From Penelope pileata (taxonomy: Eukaryota > Chordata > Aves > Galliformes > Cracidae), in the NCBI GenBank assembly GCA_013396635.1, contig WBMW01004873.1:62001-126000 (forward strand): a stretch of 64,000 bases of DNA. The letters run 5' to 3'. Shown here piece by piece: positions 1-12,186 of the stretch (positions within the stretch are counted from its first letter, which is position 1; each line of letters starts with the position of its first letter). Position numbers and translations under genes: made by a program. The notes beneath the pieces were generated by a model, which did not search any database, had not been told where the DNA came from, and saw only the letters and a list, made by a program, of their open reading frames with translations.

Positions 1-2575
1 CTACCTGACACCAAATCAAAGTATTTTTAGAGAACAAAAGATATCAGATGATGTGTCCAGATAGTCCAGGGAATGGACAGGTGGGTTTTCAACAAGAATA
101 AAAATTAGACTGTATTTTCAAATTCTTTTTCTCTGTTTTCTAAAATACAAAGTTGATAAAGAAAGTCATTCTTTTCGTGAATGCTATGAAATACAATGTT
201 TCAGACAGTTGAATCTTCTTTAACACTACTCTTACACAAGCTCAATCACAATCCAAAATGCTTTGGTATAAATACGTTATTGCAGAATATATTTCAATTT
301 TTGTTTCTTAAAAAACAGTGCCATTCAAAATGGCTACATCATCCTGTACCTGAAAAAGAAGTCTTTAAATAAAGTAATCTGAATCAGGTTGAGAATGAGT
401 ACTATTACAATAATAAATTCTAGTTCATTAGAAAATATTTAAAATATTGCTGAGCCAAACAATTGTCTCTTTTTAGGTTTTCTCTTGACATGCAAAAATG
501 AAATACAAAGATTAAGTAGTTACAAAAATCAAAAACTTGTTTTTCTTTCTGTATCTGCTTCAAAATTGCAGTATTTTTGATGTGAAAACTGTTGAGTCAG
601 TTGTCTCCACCACGTCTTATTTTGCAGTTCCTACCAGAATTGATGATGAGAGTTTGTGGTATTAAATATTGGAATAAATGTGATCCATTATTTAATAAAC
701 AAAATAATTTTAAACTAAAAGTGAGATCTGTAATTGAGACTCCAATCATAAAAAAAAGGGGTAAAAGAGAAAAAAATAACTTCAGAAATATTTTTTCAGT
801 GGTAATTCTGCATCATTTTTATGGTCTCTGCTTGAAAAAAAGAATCCCGCATTTCTTAAAATGAGCACTTCATTTCTTATTCATATAATGTGTTTGGTCA
901 CTTTTCAGTTGGAAATGATTTTTTTTAAGAAACATGGGAGAGCTATTATCTAAGAAGATAAGAACTGTCATGTAAATGATCAAAATAAGCAAAGTAATAA
1001 GTTACAAACAGACAGACTTCATACTCACTGTCAGTTGCTTAGAAATTAGTGGTAGAGAGGACCTTTTAATTATCTAATCTATCATCCTGCCAATTTATTT
1101 CTAACTTTTCCACTGTTTTGAACATTTGTAGATAAGTCAGGTGAATTTTCCATTGTAGTGAAATACTATGGCTAAACACTCTTAATGTCTTACTCTGCAT
1201 GTTCAATTAACATAGTAGTTAACATTACCCTATTATTTGTCATACTACATTACGCTACCTTGTGGTATTCTAACCTGCATTTGTTTTGGATGTAGAATTT
1301 TCCATGAGAACTTCAAGTACGTATATATCAAGTAAGTATTTTTGAAAGAGGAGAGGTATCAAAATGTTGAAGTTTATTCATGGAATGTTAGAGTCAAAAA
1401 TTATTTGATTTTAAAACTTCGAATGGTTACATTTCAGTGTCTGAGTAGCTGTAGCATCTAACAAAAGTGGAAGTACTATCGTTCAGCCAGAAGGAATGTT
1501 TTATGAGTGGTTTTAATGAGTGATGTAGAATGAGCAATGAGTTCAGGTTATAGGGAAGATGGCAGATACCATAGTTCTTAAACTAGGACTACAATGATAT
1601 GACATTATAATTCAGTCAAGATGTAACTGCCCAGATGACACAGAAGGAAATAATGATACTATGATTTGTTGATGTGGATTCACTTGATCTTAGTTACACT
1701 TAATGTCTGTTGGAGTTTAACCAGGGTTTTTCATCTATATAAATGACCCAGTGTTTCAGGACATCTTAGGAATTTTAAGAGTACGGTAATCTTGCTAATT
1801 TTCAAGAAATTTCTTCTCAACATGGTAAAGATTGCAAGGGATCATATGGACCTAGAAAAATATTTAACAGGCTCTTAATCTTGCAGATAATACTCATAAT
1901 ACAGTCTTAAGAAACAAAACAAGCACTTATTTGTCTGTTGTTCATTTTACTCAACAAAAAATGCAACAAAGAGAATCACTTAAAATTGTTTGAATGATAA
2001 TTCTTCTTAAAATCTTGCAATAAGAAAGAAAATACCTTAGATTTGTTTAGAAATTAAGACCATATTTTTATCTTCTACTGCAATAAATAGAGTTATACTT
2101 CTAATTAATTTGTAACCTTTTATGTTAAGCTAATATTATGCTTGACACAGAAGGAAAAAAGTCTGGTTTTATAACAGTGATATCAGAATATTTTTAAAAT
2201 CAAATATAATTTTCTACAGGACTGATACCTCTCTGAAATTAAAATTTAAAATTTAAATTAAAAAATGTTAATTTGTTGACCTCAAGTATGTTTAATTTTT
2301 AGTAATGTATTTTATACTAATTTAGAATGCTTTCTTAATAATTTTAAGAGGGAACAGCAAAGCTTTTAAGGCTCTTACTAATCTAGCACTTTGTGGCTGC
2401 ATGTTTCTAGTTCTTTTATAATCGATGTACCGATCATAGACCTTGAAAAATAAATATGTCATAGAGAATCTATCATTAAAGCAACCCTTGACCTCCAAGT
2501 GCTTTAAAACAGATTTAAAAATATAAAGCAGTATCATTTATCAGACACATAGAAAGGAACAACTAATTAAACCGT
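1..2575. other. AT-rich unique sequence
   Basis: No gene, RNA or recognisable repeat is seen. The short open frames here have no familiar composition or motif and look random for this base composition. Confidence 0.6.
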
Positions 2576-3197
2576 TGTCTTGGTTTCAGTTGGGACGGAG
2601 ATTTTTTTTTTCATAGCGTCCGGTGTGATGCTGTGTCTTGGCTTTATGAGCTATACAATGTTGATATTACACCAATGTTTTAGTTGTTGCTAAGCAGTCC
2701 TGTACAGAGCCAAGGACATTTCAGTTTCTCCACTTCTCAAACTATCCTGCCAGCAAGAGGGATGTGGGGGCAAAAGAAGCTGAGAGCTGGGAGCAGAACA
2801 GCTAACATAAACTGGGCAAAAGGATATTCCATACCACATGACTTGTGAATAAACTGTAAAACTGAGGGGAGCTGGCCAATGGGTGGGCTCCCACTCCTTA
2901 GGAATTAGCTGGACATTGGTCAGCAGGTGGTAAGCTACTACTTTGTGCATCATTTGTCTTGTGTATATATATGCATGTATATATCTACATGTGTATGTAT
3001 TACCATATTATATATATATATATATATATTAGCATTATTGTTATTTCTGTCTTACTTCTCTGTCTTAGTAAATAGTTTTTTATCTCAACTCACAAGTTTA
3101 CTTTTTTCCAATTCTCTCTGACATCCCACTGTGAGAAGGGAGAGTAAGCAAAGGAGTGTGTGGTGTTCAGCTGCTGTTGAGTTAAGCCACAATAACA
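2576..3197 (+). mobile_element. Solo LTR of an avian endogenous retrovirus (family 1)
   Basis: The element opens with TGTCTTGGTTTCAGTTGGGA and closes near AAGCCACAATAACA, so it has TG...CA ends. Internal blocks such as 'ggatattccataccacatgac' and 'gagctggccaatgggtggg' recur in the LTRs at 35917-36501, 36946-38737, 37243 onward and 46473-47048, which defines one family in this window. No internal viral genes flank it, so it is a solo LTR. From memory this is a widespread bird LTR, probably ERVL-like. The class is an inference, and I could not find a clear target duplication. Confidence 0.8.
2961..3030. repeat. TA/TG-rich microsatellite inside the LTR
   Basis: Runs of TATA and TGTA units end in a nearly pure (TA)n tract. 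It sits immediately after the LTR block 'catcatttgtcttgt', the same position at which the LTR at 35917-36501 carries its own array. Confidence 0.85.
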
Positions 3198-3292
3198 TCT
3201 GTTTTCTAATGATAAGACCTTAAATGCTCCAAATCAGCTGACCAAATAAAAGAGTAATAGTAAATATAGTATTTAGGAAGTACAGAGTAACT

Positions 3293-3316
3293 AAAAAAAA
3301 AAAAAAAAAAAAAAAA
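3293..3316. repeat. Poly(A) tract
   Basis: Twenty-four consecutive A residues. No processed gene is recognised upstream of it. A single ambiguous base lies nearby at 3352. Confidence 0.9.
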
Positions 3317-3420
3317 GAAAATTTTTTAACCCTTTTCGATGTTTTGGAAATNTAGACCTTCTGCATGATTTGGAAATCCTAACTTTCATTTCTTCATTTT
3401 TAAAATTTTATAGTGATCTT

Positions 3421-3426
3421 AAATGC
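3421..3426. repeat. Target-site duplication, left copy
   Basis: AAATGC directly abuts the LTR terminus and matches 3861-3866 exactly. Confidence 0.85.
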
Positions 3427-3486
3427 TGTTGCGACGCGAAGGCTCGGACAAACACTATACGACCAATATCATCAAGGGAATGCCAA

Positions 3487-3492
3487 TTTATT
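3487..3492 (-). terminator. LTR polyadenylation signal
   Basis: The minus strand reads AATAAA, about 15 bases downstream of the TATA box in the class II-like LTR. Confidence 0.6.
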
Positions 3493-3507
3493 GAGCTCAG
3501 ACAGATT

Positions 3508-3517
3508 CTTTTATAAC
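3508..3517 (-). promoter_or_regulatory. LTR TATA box
   Basis: The minus strand reads GTTATAAAAG, with CCAAT boxes upstream and AATAAA a short distance downstream. This is a typical U3 promoter layout. Present activity is unknown. Confidence 0.65.
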
Positions 3518-3860
3518 TATTTGCTATCTTGCTAGAGACACACGGCTATTAGTGATTGGTTAAAGACAGTAAAACACACGTTAGCAGTCTAATTCTAATT
3601 GGTTATTGACAGCTGTTGGGAAATGAAATGTTATTAAGAAAACAGTTCTTGTGTTCACACGGGAGCCGTTCTTTTCTCAGGATGTTCTTGTTGTTTGGCT
3701 GTCTTCTGTCCTTGTCTTCGACACGTGCCTTGGAACTAAGCTTGATCTTCACACGGACCCCAGCGTTGTTTTCATACCAATCATCTCTGTTTAGACTTGT
3801 ACATTGTCCACAGTTGCTGGATTGCTCACATGTCCGTTGTTATGCAGAAATTCTCCCACA

Positions 3861-3866
3861 AAATGC
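3861..3866. repeat. Target-site duplication, right copy
   Basis: AAATGC directly abuts the other LTR terminus, identical to 3421-3426. Confidence 0.85.
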
Positions 3867-6518
3867 TAATTCTATTCTGTTAAACACCAATTCTCATGTA
3901 AACTTGCAACTGCATCTCGATTTTTTGAACAATTAGGATAGACCCAATGCATTAAAATAATAGAAATGACAGTATTCAAAATTATTCTATGTGTCTGCTT
4001 TTGGGGAATAATATGTGACATCCTGAAACTGCTGTCCAGGTCCCAGTATATTTTCCAATAAATGACTATGTAATTTACAACATCATTTTGAAACAGTGTG
4101 ACTGACAGAGACAGTTTTAGCGCACAAAATTTTAGAACGACTTAATCTGGAACTTCACTGTCTGCACATCTCTGCCAAAAACCATATAGCTTTCTAGTAC
4201 CAATATAATATAATCTCTGAACATAGAGTTAGACATAGATTGCCACACTTCAAAGCCTGCAGCATAAGAAGTATTTTACTTATTTTTTTTCTAAATTATA
4301 CAGCCAGTATCACTTGCATATTATTATCATGGACAAACTTGTACTTTGCTCCCCAGACCTCAAGGGAAGTCATTTTTATACTGACAATTCTAAATGCAGA
4401 AAAGAAACATTGCAAACTGTAGGCTTTTAATTTTTTGAGGTTTTCTTCTTCTGAGGTTTTTTTTTAAGTTTTGGGGAAATCAAAGGAAAAAATCTTACAA
4501 TCAATAGTTTTGATGCTTTCCACAATGTTCCAATAAACAAAGAGCTCTTTTCATCTTGAGAATGTTAATTTAAGAAAAAATGTTGAAAAATCAAATAAGG
4601 ATGATATTTTCATTTCTATGTACACAAATAAATAGCATGACATAATGCATTGGGATGTGGCATTTTTTGTTTCTACTACAAATCTATCATATAAATAGAA
4701 AAAAAATCTGATTAGAAATAGAACTAAATTTCTTCTGATTTGTTTAATGTTTTTTGAACAAGAAAATTCTCCTGTTGTTTTGATTTAGAGTGAAGATGAC
4801 TTTTGAAATTCCAGAGGAAAAAGATACAAATCCATTCAGGTCTATCTGTATCATCATCTACGATCTTTTCAAAATACCAGCTCTGAAAATTAGTTGAGAA
4901 AAATTAAATGCAAAAAAAAATTAAATATTTGCTTTCCCCTTTAGGAAGCCCAAAAGCACATGAAAACTTGCCTTTTTCTCAAAGTAGAAAGGGCTCTCCT
5001 TAATCAGACAAGAAATAAGACCAAATCTGATATATGTTATACATAAACAGTAACACAATAGCACTATCAAATTTTTGTCAGGCAATTAAAATTTATGCCT
5101 TGCTAATTCAATTTTGCTAGTGTTTTATTAAGTCCAATGAAAAAACTGAATCTGTCTCTTCAGTAAATCATAAGTTTCACAAGGCATTTCCTAACTCAGA
5201 GTCCTTATTCTGTTATTCTGATATATTGAATATCCAGCAAAGAATTTCCAGGGTCATAAATCTAGAGTGATAAAATTAATCCTATTGCTGAAGAGAAATA
5301 AATATTTTATTGCAGTTTTATGAGCTTTTCTTCCCTTTTCACTTGCAAGTAGGCGTTGTTTAGTGGTACAAAGTCATTTTGCTGCTGAAAAATGTATTAG
5401 AAACAGTACAGCAGTAATAGAATTCATATCTACAATGCTGTTCACTTCTCAGAATGAAGATTCAAGAATATCCTAAGGAAAACTTAAAAGAGAATATTGT
5501 CAATAACAATGCTACGCAAATTATTCTTCGTACATTCTAGACTGTAAGAATTATATTACTGTTATTAGTAAGTTTACAACAGAAATTTTCTGAAATTGTA
5601 CCTTTGCAGTCCAGTCTATTATATGTAAATATAATATTCAACCTCAGAAATCAGGAATGTTAATCTAATTAAACATTTATTTTCTTTCCACGAGTGATTT
5701 TTCCTTAGGAATATACAGAAATAATGAGATTAAATGTGTTCATGCTTTGGTTACCCCTTGGTCTTAGATACTAAGCATTTATGGTAATGATTCATTTTAT
5801 TCCAACCTGGCATAACTTCTACTATGCTCTCAATTTTTAGTATCTGAAATGTAATGAATTTGGTTGAGGGCCTCAGGGGCCTTGAACATTGTCACAATTA
5901 AATAATGGGTTGTGGAGAGAGGAATGTGAAGGTGGGAATTCCCAGCAGAGCAGAGACAAATGCATAGGGAGGGCAAAGTCTGGCCCTGTATACTAGGCAG
6001 AGGGAATTGCTTTCATCACAGTACTGTTCCAGATAAGCAAAGTAGATCTCTGCTGTGGTCACATCTTGTATAGTCATTCACAGACATGTAGACTGACATA
6101 TACTCCATTCTGGTTTGGTAACTATTTACATGTAGCTTACATAGGCTGTTTTCCTGGAGACTCTAGAGTTATTCAGTCCACAGGTTTTCTGTATTATTTG
6201 AAAAATTCTTCAGGCCAACATACAAAAATTATAGCGTCGACAAATCTGTGGAAGAAATGATCTATAATCTATTGACAACATACTGTAACTAGAAAAACAT
6301 ATCTGCCCTCAAAAATGCAGGGGTGCTGTCCAGCAAATAAGACAGTCAGCGTCTTGACAGAGAATAAATAAGTCAACAATGTCCCCAGTTGTATCTCATC
6401 ATTGAGTGAGACTAATAATTAAGGTACCATCCCTTGTCAGTCTGACAGGAGTGCTTTTCCTCCCTGCATTAATATGCTTTATTATACTTGTGGTTAAATT
6501 GCCTGCCTGCAATGAGAC
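3867..6518. other. AT-rich unique sequence
   Basis: No gene or familiar repeat. A slightly less AT-rich patch at about 5870-6060 has no coding signal that I can recognise. Confidence 0.55.
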
Positions 6519-7247
6519 TACAATGAGGTTTTCTCAGGAGCCTTCTCTTCTACAGGATGAACAAGCCCATCTCTTTCAGCCTTTCTCCATTGTACAGGTG
6601 CTTCAGGCCTATGATCATCTTCAAGGCCCTCTGAACACACTCTAACAGCTCCAGAACTTTCTTTTGCTGGACGCAGTACTCCAGATGGGGCCTCACAAGG
6701 GCAGAGTAGAAGGGGACAATCACCTCCCTTGTCCCGCTGGCCACCCCTCTTTTGATGCAGTTCAGGATGTAGTTGGCTGTCGAGGCTGCAGGCACACACT
6801 GCTGGTTCATGTCAAGCTTTTCTCCCATCAGAACCCACAAGTCTTTCTTCATGAGGCTGCTCTCAATGTAAGCAACACTCAATGGCTTCTCTAAGCAGCT
6901 GAAATTTTGCCATTCTGAAATCAGAACTTTGCTCTTTGCAGCTTTGCTCTTTGCCAGGCCCATATTTCTTGAGATCACAAACTCAACCAGGACATGGTTG
7001 CTTCAGCACAGGCTGCCTCCAATCTTAACCTCTCTAATGTGCTCCTCTGCACTCGTGAGCATCAGGTCCAGTAACACTTCTCCTCTCATTGGTTTGTCCA
7101 ATACTTGGACCAGAAAGATATCCTCAATATACTCCAGGGGTCTCCTGGATTCATCACATCCCACCATATTGCTTTCCCAACAGATATTTGGGTGGTTGAA
7201 ATCTCTCATCAGAATGAGAGCCTAAAAGCGTGATGCTTCTTGTAGTT
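6519..7247 (-). mobile_element. CR1 LINE fragment with large internal deletion
   Basis: On the minus strand this begins inside the CR1 endonuclease domain (QLQEASR, then a stop, then MRDFNHPNICW near 7160-7245) and continues through the end of that domain to about 6870. It then passes directly into the C-terminal part of the reverse-transcriptase ORF (DLWVLMGEKLDMNQQC, EVIVPFYSALVRPHLEYC). The linker and the catalytic reverse-transcriptase core are missing. The 3' untranslated tail is also absent. The piece is a dead, rearranged copy. Confidence 0.88.
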
Positions 7248-7920
7248 GAATTCATGTGTCAAATGTGATTGTATAGAAGTGAGCTCCTTACAAAGAAATT
7301 CCGATAAGCATTCCTTCTGAACACATGGGGCTGCTTAAATAGCTATGTCATAAATTTTTCAGGGATCCATGTAAACCATATTGAAATTTACTAAAGTCAA
7401 CAAAAAGGGGGCTAAGATCTATATGAGGCATTTGAACTGCATACTCTGCGACAGATGTACCCATTGTAGTATACAGTCTCTTCAGTCTCTTCTACTCTTA
7501 GCCATCTATGCTATTTAATAGTGCATTTGAAAGTTTGCTTCTAGACTGTTTACTTATTAACAGTTTTCAGATTTAGTTGCAGGTTTAAGAACTTGCTCCA
7601 TGCATTTTAATGTATAAGACTGCATTATTTACATGTGTCTATAGTTTCTTCAACATTAAGTAAACTGACTTAAGAGCTCTACTGTGACCTACAGATCTTT
7701 TTAGGGAGATGTACAGTTTACTGCAATATCTTCATTAGACTGTGAAGAAACTAACTATACACCTTTATGTGGCTATTTGCTTATTATAACTGATTTTCAG
7801 AGTTGGTTAATTTTATAATATCTACATTAGGAGCCATTAGTTGTGCAGTATATTTGGTAAGCCACAGTCACTACTCCAGCAATTGTGAAATCCCACTGCA
7901 TCTCCCTTAGTACAAGAATA
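7248..7920. other. AT-rich spacer between CR1 copies
   Basis: No gene or recognisable repeat is seen. Confidence 0.5.
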
Positions 7921-8437
7921 ATAGAATCATAGAAACACTAGGTTGGAAAGGGCCTACAAGATCATCTAGTCCAACCGTCCTCCTATCACCATCACTACCC
8001 ACTAAGCTACTAAATCATATCTCTTAGCACCTCATCTAAACTCTTCTTGAACAGTGCTAGGGACAGTGACTCCACCACCTCCATTCCAGTGCCTGACCAC
8101 TCTTTCAGAGAAAAAGTTTTTCCTCATATCCAATCTAAATCTTCCCTGGCACAACTTGTGGCCATTCCCTCTCGCCCTGTCATTAGTTATCTGGGAGAAG
8201 AGGCCAACCCCCTCCTCACCACAGCCTCCCTTCAGGAAGTTGTAGAGTGCGATGAGGTCTCCCCTGAGCCTCCTCTTCTCCAGACTAAAAAATCCCAGCT
8301 CCCTCAGCTGCTCCTCTAAGACTTGTGCTCCAGACCCCTCATCAGCTTTGTTGCCCTTCTTTGGACACACCCCAGGGCCTCAATGCCCTTCTCGTGGTGA
8401 GGGGCCCAAAACTGAACACAGTACTCGAGGTGTGGCC

Positions 8438-9235
8438 TCACCAGATATCTAAGTACAGGGGGACGATCACCTCCCTGCTCCTGCTGGCTACACTATTTCT
8501 AATACAGGCCAGGATGCCATTGGCCTTCTTGGCCACCTGGGCACACTGTCGGCTCATGCTCAGCCCAGCATCAACCAACACCCCCAGGTCCTTTTCCTCT
8601 ATGCAGTCTTCAAGCCAATCTGCCCCAAGCCTATAGCATTGCATGGGTTTATTGTGGCCAAAGTGCAGGACCTGGCACTTGGCCTTATTGAACCTCATCC
8701 CATTGACCTCAGCCCAGCTATCCAGCCTGTCCAGATCCCTCTGAAGGGCCTCCCTACCCCCAGGCAGATTAACACATCCTCCCAACTTGGTGTCATCTAC
8801 AAACTCACTGAGGGTACACTCAATCCCCTTGTCTAGGTCATCAGTAAAGATATTAAACAAGATGGGCCCCAATACCGATCCCTGGGGGACACCACTCATA
8901 TCGGGACACCAGCTGGACTTAACTCCATTAACCACTACCTGCTGGGCACGGCCCTCTAGCCAGTTCTTTACCCAGAGAAGAGTGTACCCGTCCAGACCAC
9001 AGGCTGCCAGTTTCCCCAGGAGAATACTGTGGGAGACCGTGTCCAAGGCTTTGCTGAAGTCTAGGTAGACTACATCAACAGCTTTTCCCTCATCTACCAG
9101 TCTGGTCACCCAGTCATAGAAGGACATGAGGTTGGACAAGCACAACCTGCCTTTCTTGAACCCGTGCTGGCTGGGCCTGATCCTCTGGTTGCCATGCACG
9201 TGCCGTGTGATCTCCGCCAAGATGATCTGTTCCAT
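8438..9235 (-). pseudogene. CR1 ORF2 reverse transcriptase remnant
   Basis: This is the longest uninterrupted reverse-transcriptase frame in the window, 265 codons. CR1 ORF2 encodes an endonuclease plus reverse transcriptase that copies element RNA into the chromosome at a nicked target. Visible motifs are motif A (LDFSKALD), motif B (GVPQGSVLGP) and motif C (FVDD, usually FADD in CR1), so the catalytic aspartates remain. The frame stops after PLYLDIW, where other CR1 copies here read on into ALVRPHLEYC. A 2-bp insertion at about 8450 throws the C-terminal portion (8032-8370) into another frame. The endonuclease is missing. Homology is certain; the frame is a pseudogene. Confidence 0.9.
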
Positions 9236-9252
9236 AACTTTCCCTGATACCT

Positions 9253-9439
9253 TTCACTGGAACAGCCTGCCCAGGGAGGTTGTGGAGTCTCCTTCCCTGG
9301 AGATATTCAAGACCCACCTGGACGCCTACCTGTGCAACCTGCAGTAGGGAACCTGCTCTGGCAGGGGGGTTGGACTCGATGATCTCTTGAGGTCCCTTCC
9401 AACCCCTGCAATTCTGTGATTCTGTGATTCTGTGATATT
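9253..9439 (+). mobile_element. CR1 3' end inserted into an older CR1
   Basis: The plus strand reads 'ggaacagcctgcccagggag', then codons for SLEIFKTHLDAYL, then a 3' UTR ending in about three ATTCTGTG octamers. It lies in the opposite orientation inside the minus-strand CR1, so it is younger than its host. It resembles the CR1 copies at 45187 and 48247 (same LEIFK..LDAYLR motif). Confidence 0.9.
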
Positions 9440-9478
9440 TAGGTCAGGCTGACAGGCCTCTCACGGTTCCCCTGAGAA

Positions 9479-12186
9479 AGGAACCTTACAAAACCCTCCC
9501 TGTACCTCAAAATCTGCCCCTGCGGCTCTAGCTGTGCCAGTTCCGAAGCAGCTGATCTCGGGGACTGAGAATATATTACTAGGAATCTCAGACATCTACT
9601 TTGTTGTCAGAGCTACTTACTGAACTTTTTTACTGTTTTTTTTTTTTTTTTTTTTGATATCAGAACTAGATCCTGGACAGAATTCCATTAAAATAAAAAT
9701 ATAAGCAAACAAAGATTAATTTGATGTTATCTAAATATCTCCTTCAATGTACTTGGGGATTCTGTGAAAATTTTTTGTTGGCACTTAAATAGCAAATACA
9801 TTTATTTCCCCTTTTCTGTCTGTAACTGTGAAAAGGATAAACACTTCATAAAACCTCCCGCCAAACATATTGAAATTACTTTTTATGGAGATACTGAAAC
9901 AACAATAACAAAAAATACACGACTTGTTTCTCCTGAGGGTTCAATTATTTTGAGTGCTGATAGCAAATTTTGATTGATAAATCTAACCTTTCTATTCCAG
10001 GCAATAGTTTGATCACATAGTGATGAGAAAGAGTTAGAGAATGGAAGAACAAAATTTGGACTGCAACAGAATAATGAAAATGCAGAGGCTGCCTTTCACT
10101 TTTACAAGGTGAGGAATGATCTCCCATTTTGATGGCAAAAATCTCCTCTAAGAGCAGGCAAGTCTGGACTTCATATATTTTTAAACTATTTTTGAAAACT
10201 TTTCTTCAGCTTTCCAACCAGAAATTCATTTAGCATCCAAAATGCAAGCTATAGTGGCAACATATCATTTTGAGGAGCACTAATTACTGACAAAGTGGTG
10301 TGGTCACCACACACTGTATGTGAAATATGAATTAAGAAAGAAAGCTCCACAGCCCACAGGGAAACATAGGCAGCCTTTTTATCCTAAAGAAATTTATGAT
10401 GTTTTCTGCCTGGGCTTACACAAATAAACTCACCAAAGATGTCCATCGTGACCTCTATAAGTCTTTTCAATTGCCCATTTACACCAGTTCTTTTCACCCT
10501 TCCCTTCTAAAATAACGTTTTGGCGGCCCAAAATCCTCCAACACTATTTTCTTCAAATCTTTTTCCTTTTCACGTGGAATAAATAGAAGATATCAATCAG
10601 AAAATATGGTGAACCATTTACTTCTATTTATCATCATGAATTCCTTTCCATAAGATCCATCTTCACTGTAGAAGAAGTTGCTAAGTCTAACCTTATAAGA
10701 AATTCCACTGGGAAAAAGAGTGAGAAGAAATGGAAAGTGCAAATTTTGGCTATTTAAATCCACACTGTTTCAATATTTTCTAGTTTCCACAAGCAGTTAT
10801 AGGCTATTACTTTGAAATCTCTGTTTTGGAATTCATTAATGATTTCATTGCCTTACAATAAAGCTGTTTCTTTCTGATTCACAACGTATTTTGTGGGGTT
10901 TATGAGAGAAGTTATTTTAAAGTTAACAGTCTTAACTGAGAAATTAGTTATTCCAACACAATCCACTCCAGTACACCCAAATTTGGAGAAAGAGGCATCT
11001 TATGTATCAGAGTCATAGTAATGTAGAGAGAAAGTATACAGAGATGTTAAAAACTTGTCTTAAAAAAGGGCGCATCACAGTACAGCTACTTTAGTGTGAA
11101 CATTATAGTAGGAGTTGAGCATGGCCATGGAAATAGCAATATTTATCAGCTTCCAGACATGATCTATCAGAATGCTTTGACAAAAATTAAAGTTGCCTGT
11201 AGCAAAGGTATGCTCTTTCCAAAGCAGTCTGCCTACGTATGCTTTCTCTGTCCTCACTCAGTTGTGTGAGAAAAATGTAACTTAGATGTAATTTTTTTAG
11301 TTATTGAAACCATCTGCGCAGATTTAACTGCAGAAAATGAGATCAAAGGTAAATAGTACTGTCCTTGCAGGTAGGCATGATCAATAGATAAAACACTACA
11401 TTTCTAGCTACTTTTACATTTTTTTTATTTTCCATTTAATATAAAACCAGTTTTCTGAAAAATGATGTGCATACATGAAATTTCATAATTAATATGTTAA
11501 ATACTAGATAGAGATCTGTAAATCTGTACAGCTTTGAAAAGTTTATTTACACACATTAAACTGTCAATATCTGTTATCCAAACCATAAAATTTCAGCTAG
11601 TTTTTCTTATTTGATATACTGAAATGAGAAAAAATGCATATTCAGCATACACTAATGTATACATACAACACATTTATTCTGCTGGAATCCCTGTGATATA
11701 TTGCCAAACTATATATAAAGCAAATTATCCAAATTTTTGAGAATCTACCTTCTAGCTTTTAAGTCATTTCCTTGAATTTACTAGTGTTTCAACTTCTAAA
11801 AATTTTCATATATATATATATTAAAAAAGACTTCAACTAAGATTTTTTTGCTTTTAAATATACATTACTTCTAATTACGACACGACTTCGTTTCAACAAC
11901 TACATTTGAAGCTGATTAGAAGAATTCATGCTTTAAATCTGATTTGCTAAAAAAATTGAACATTACAATTGTGACGCCAAAAACACAGGTGAAAAATTGC
12001 AGTTTACTTTTGCAAAATAAAGTTATAATTCCCCACAGGCTTTCTGTGCCAGCAATATCCGAAATATTTAATGCAAATGATTCTCAATTTTCAATATGCA
12101 AGAGAAAAGGGAATTCCATTCTCAGACATCTAAATTTAGACTTATGAAGTTCCCATGGATATTTTAACTGCCCTTGTCCAATATAG
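9479..12186. other. AT-rich sequence, mostly unassigned
   Basis: About 9479-9590 is more GC-rich than its surroundings and I do not recognise it; it may be more of the split CR1 or another decayed element. A T20 tract lies at 9636-9655. The rest shows no gene or familiar repeat. Confidence 0.5.

Larger units (their letters stand above)
3427..3860 (-). mobile_element. Solo LTR, class II / alpharetrovirus-like, with 6-bp target duplication
   Basis: Read on the minus strand the element starts TGTGGGAG and ends GTCGCAACA. It is flanked by identical AAATGC hexamers at 3421-3426 and 3861-3866. Minus-strand promoter features are visible: two CCAAT boxes (near 3556 and 3597), a TATA box and an AATAAA signal. 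The short spacing from TATA to AATAAA implies a very short R region, as in alpharetrovirus-type LTRs. The 434-bp length and 6-bp duplication fit class II (ERVK-like) elements. No gag, pol or env lies beside it, so it is a recombined solo LTR. Family assignment is an inference from structure. Confidence 0.85.
7921..9478 (-). mobile_element. CR1 LINE, 5'-truncated, split by a later CR1
   Basis: The 3' end lies at the left edge with two ATTCTATG-type octamers and the 'aggttggaaagggccta' block. Moving right on the minus strand are the 3' UTR, the ORF2 C-terminus, the reverse-transcriptase core and its upstream PVSLT motif (about 9441-9470). Between 9253 and 9440 a plus-strand CR1 end interrupts it, and the interrupted motif resumes at 'aggtcaggctgacaggcct'. 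The 5' end is lost soon after 9478. Confidence 0.92.

Noticed and set aside
3616..3936. 106-codon plus-strand open frame
   Set aside because: It lies mostly inside the minus-strand solo LTR and runs across its boundary into flanking DNA, so it is a chance frame.
10285..10315. Short inverted repeat around 'gtgtggtcaccacac'
   Set aside because: The arms are only seven bases, which is expected by chance in a window of this size.
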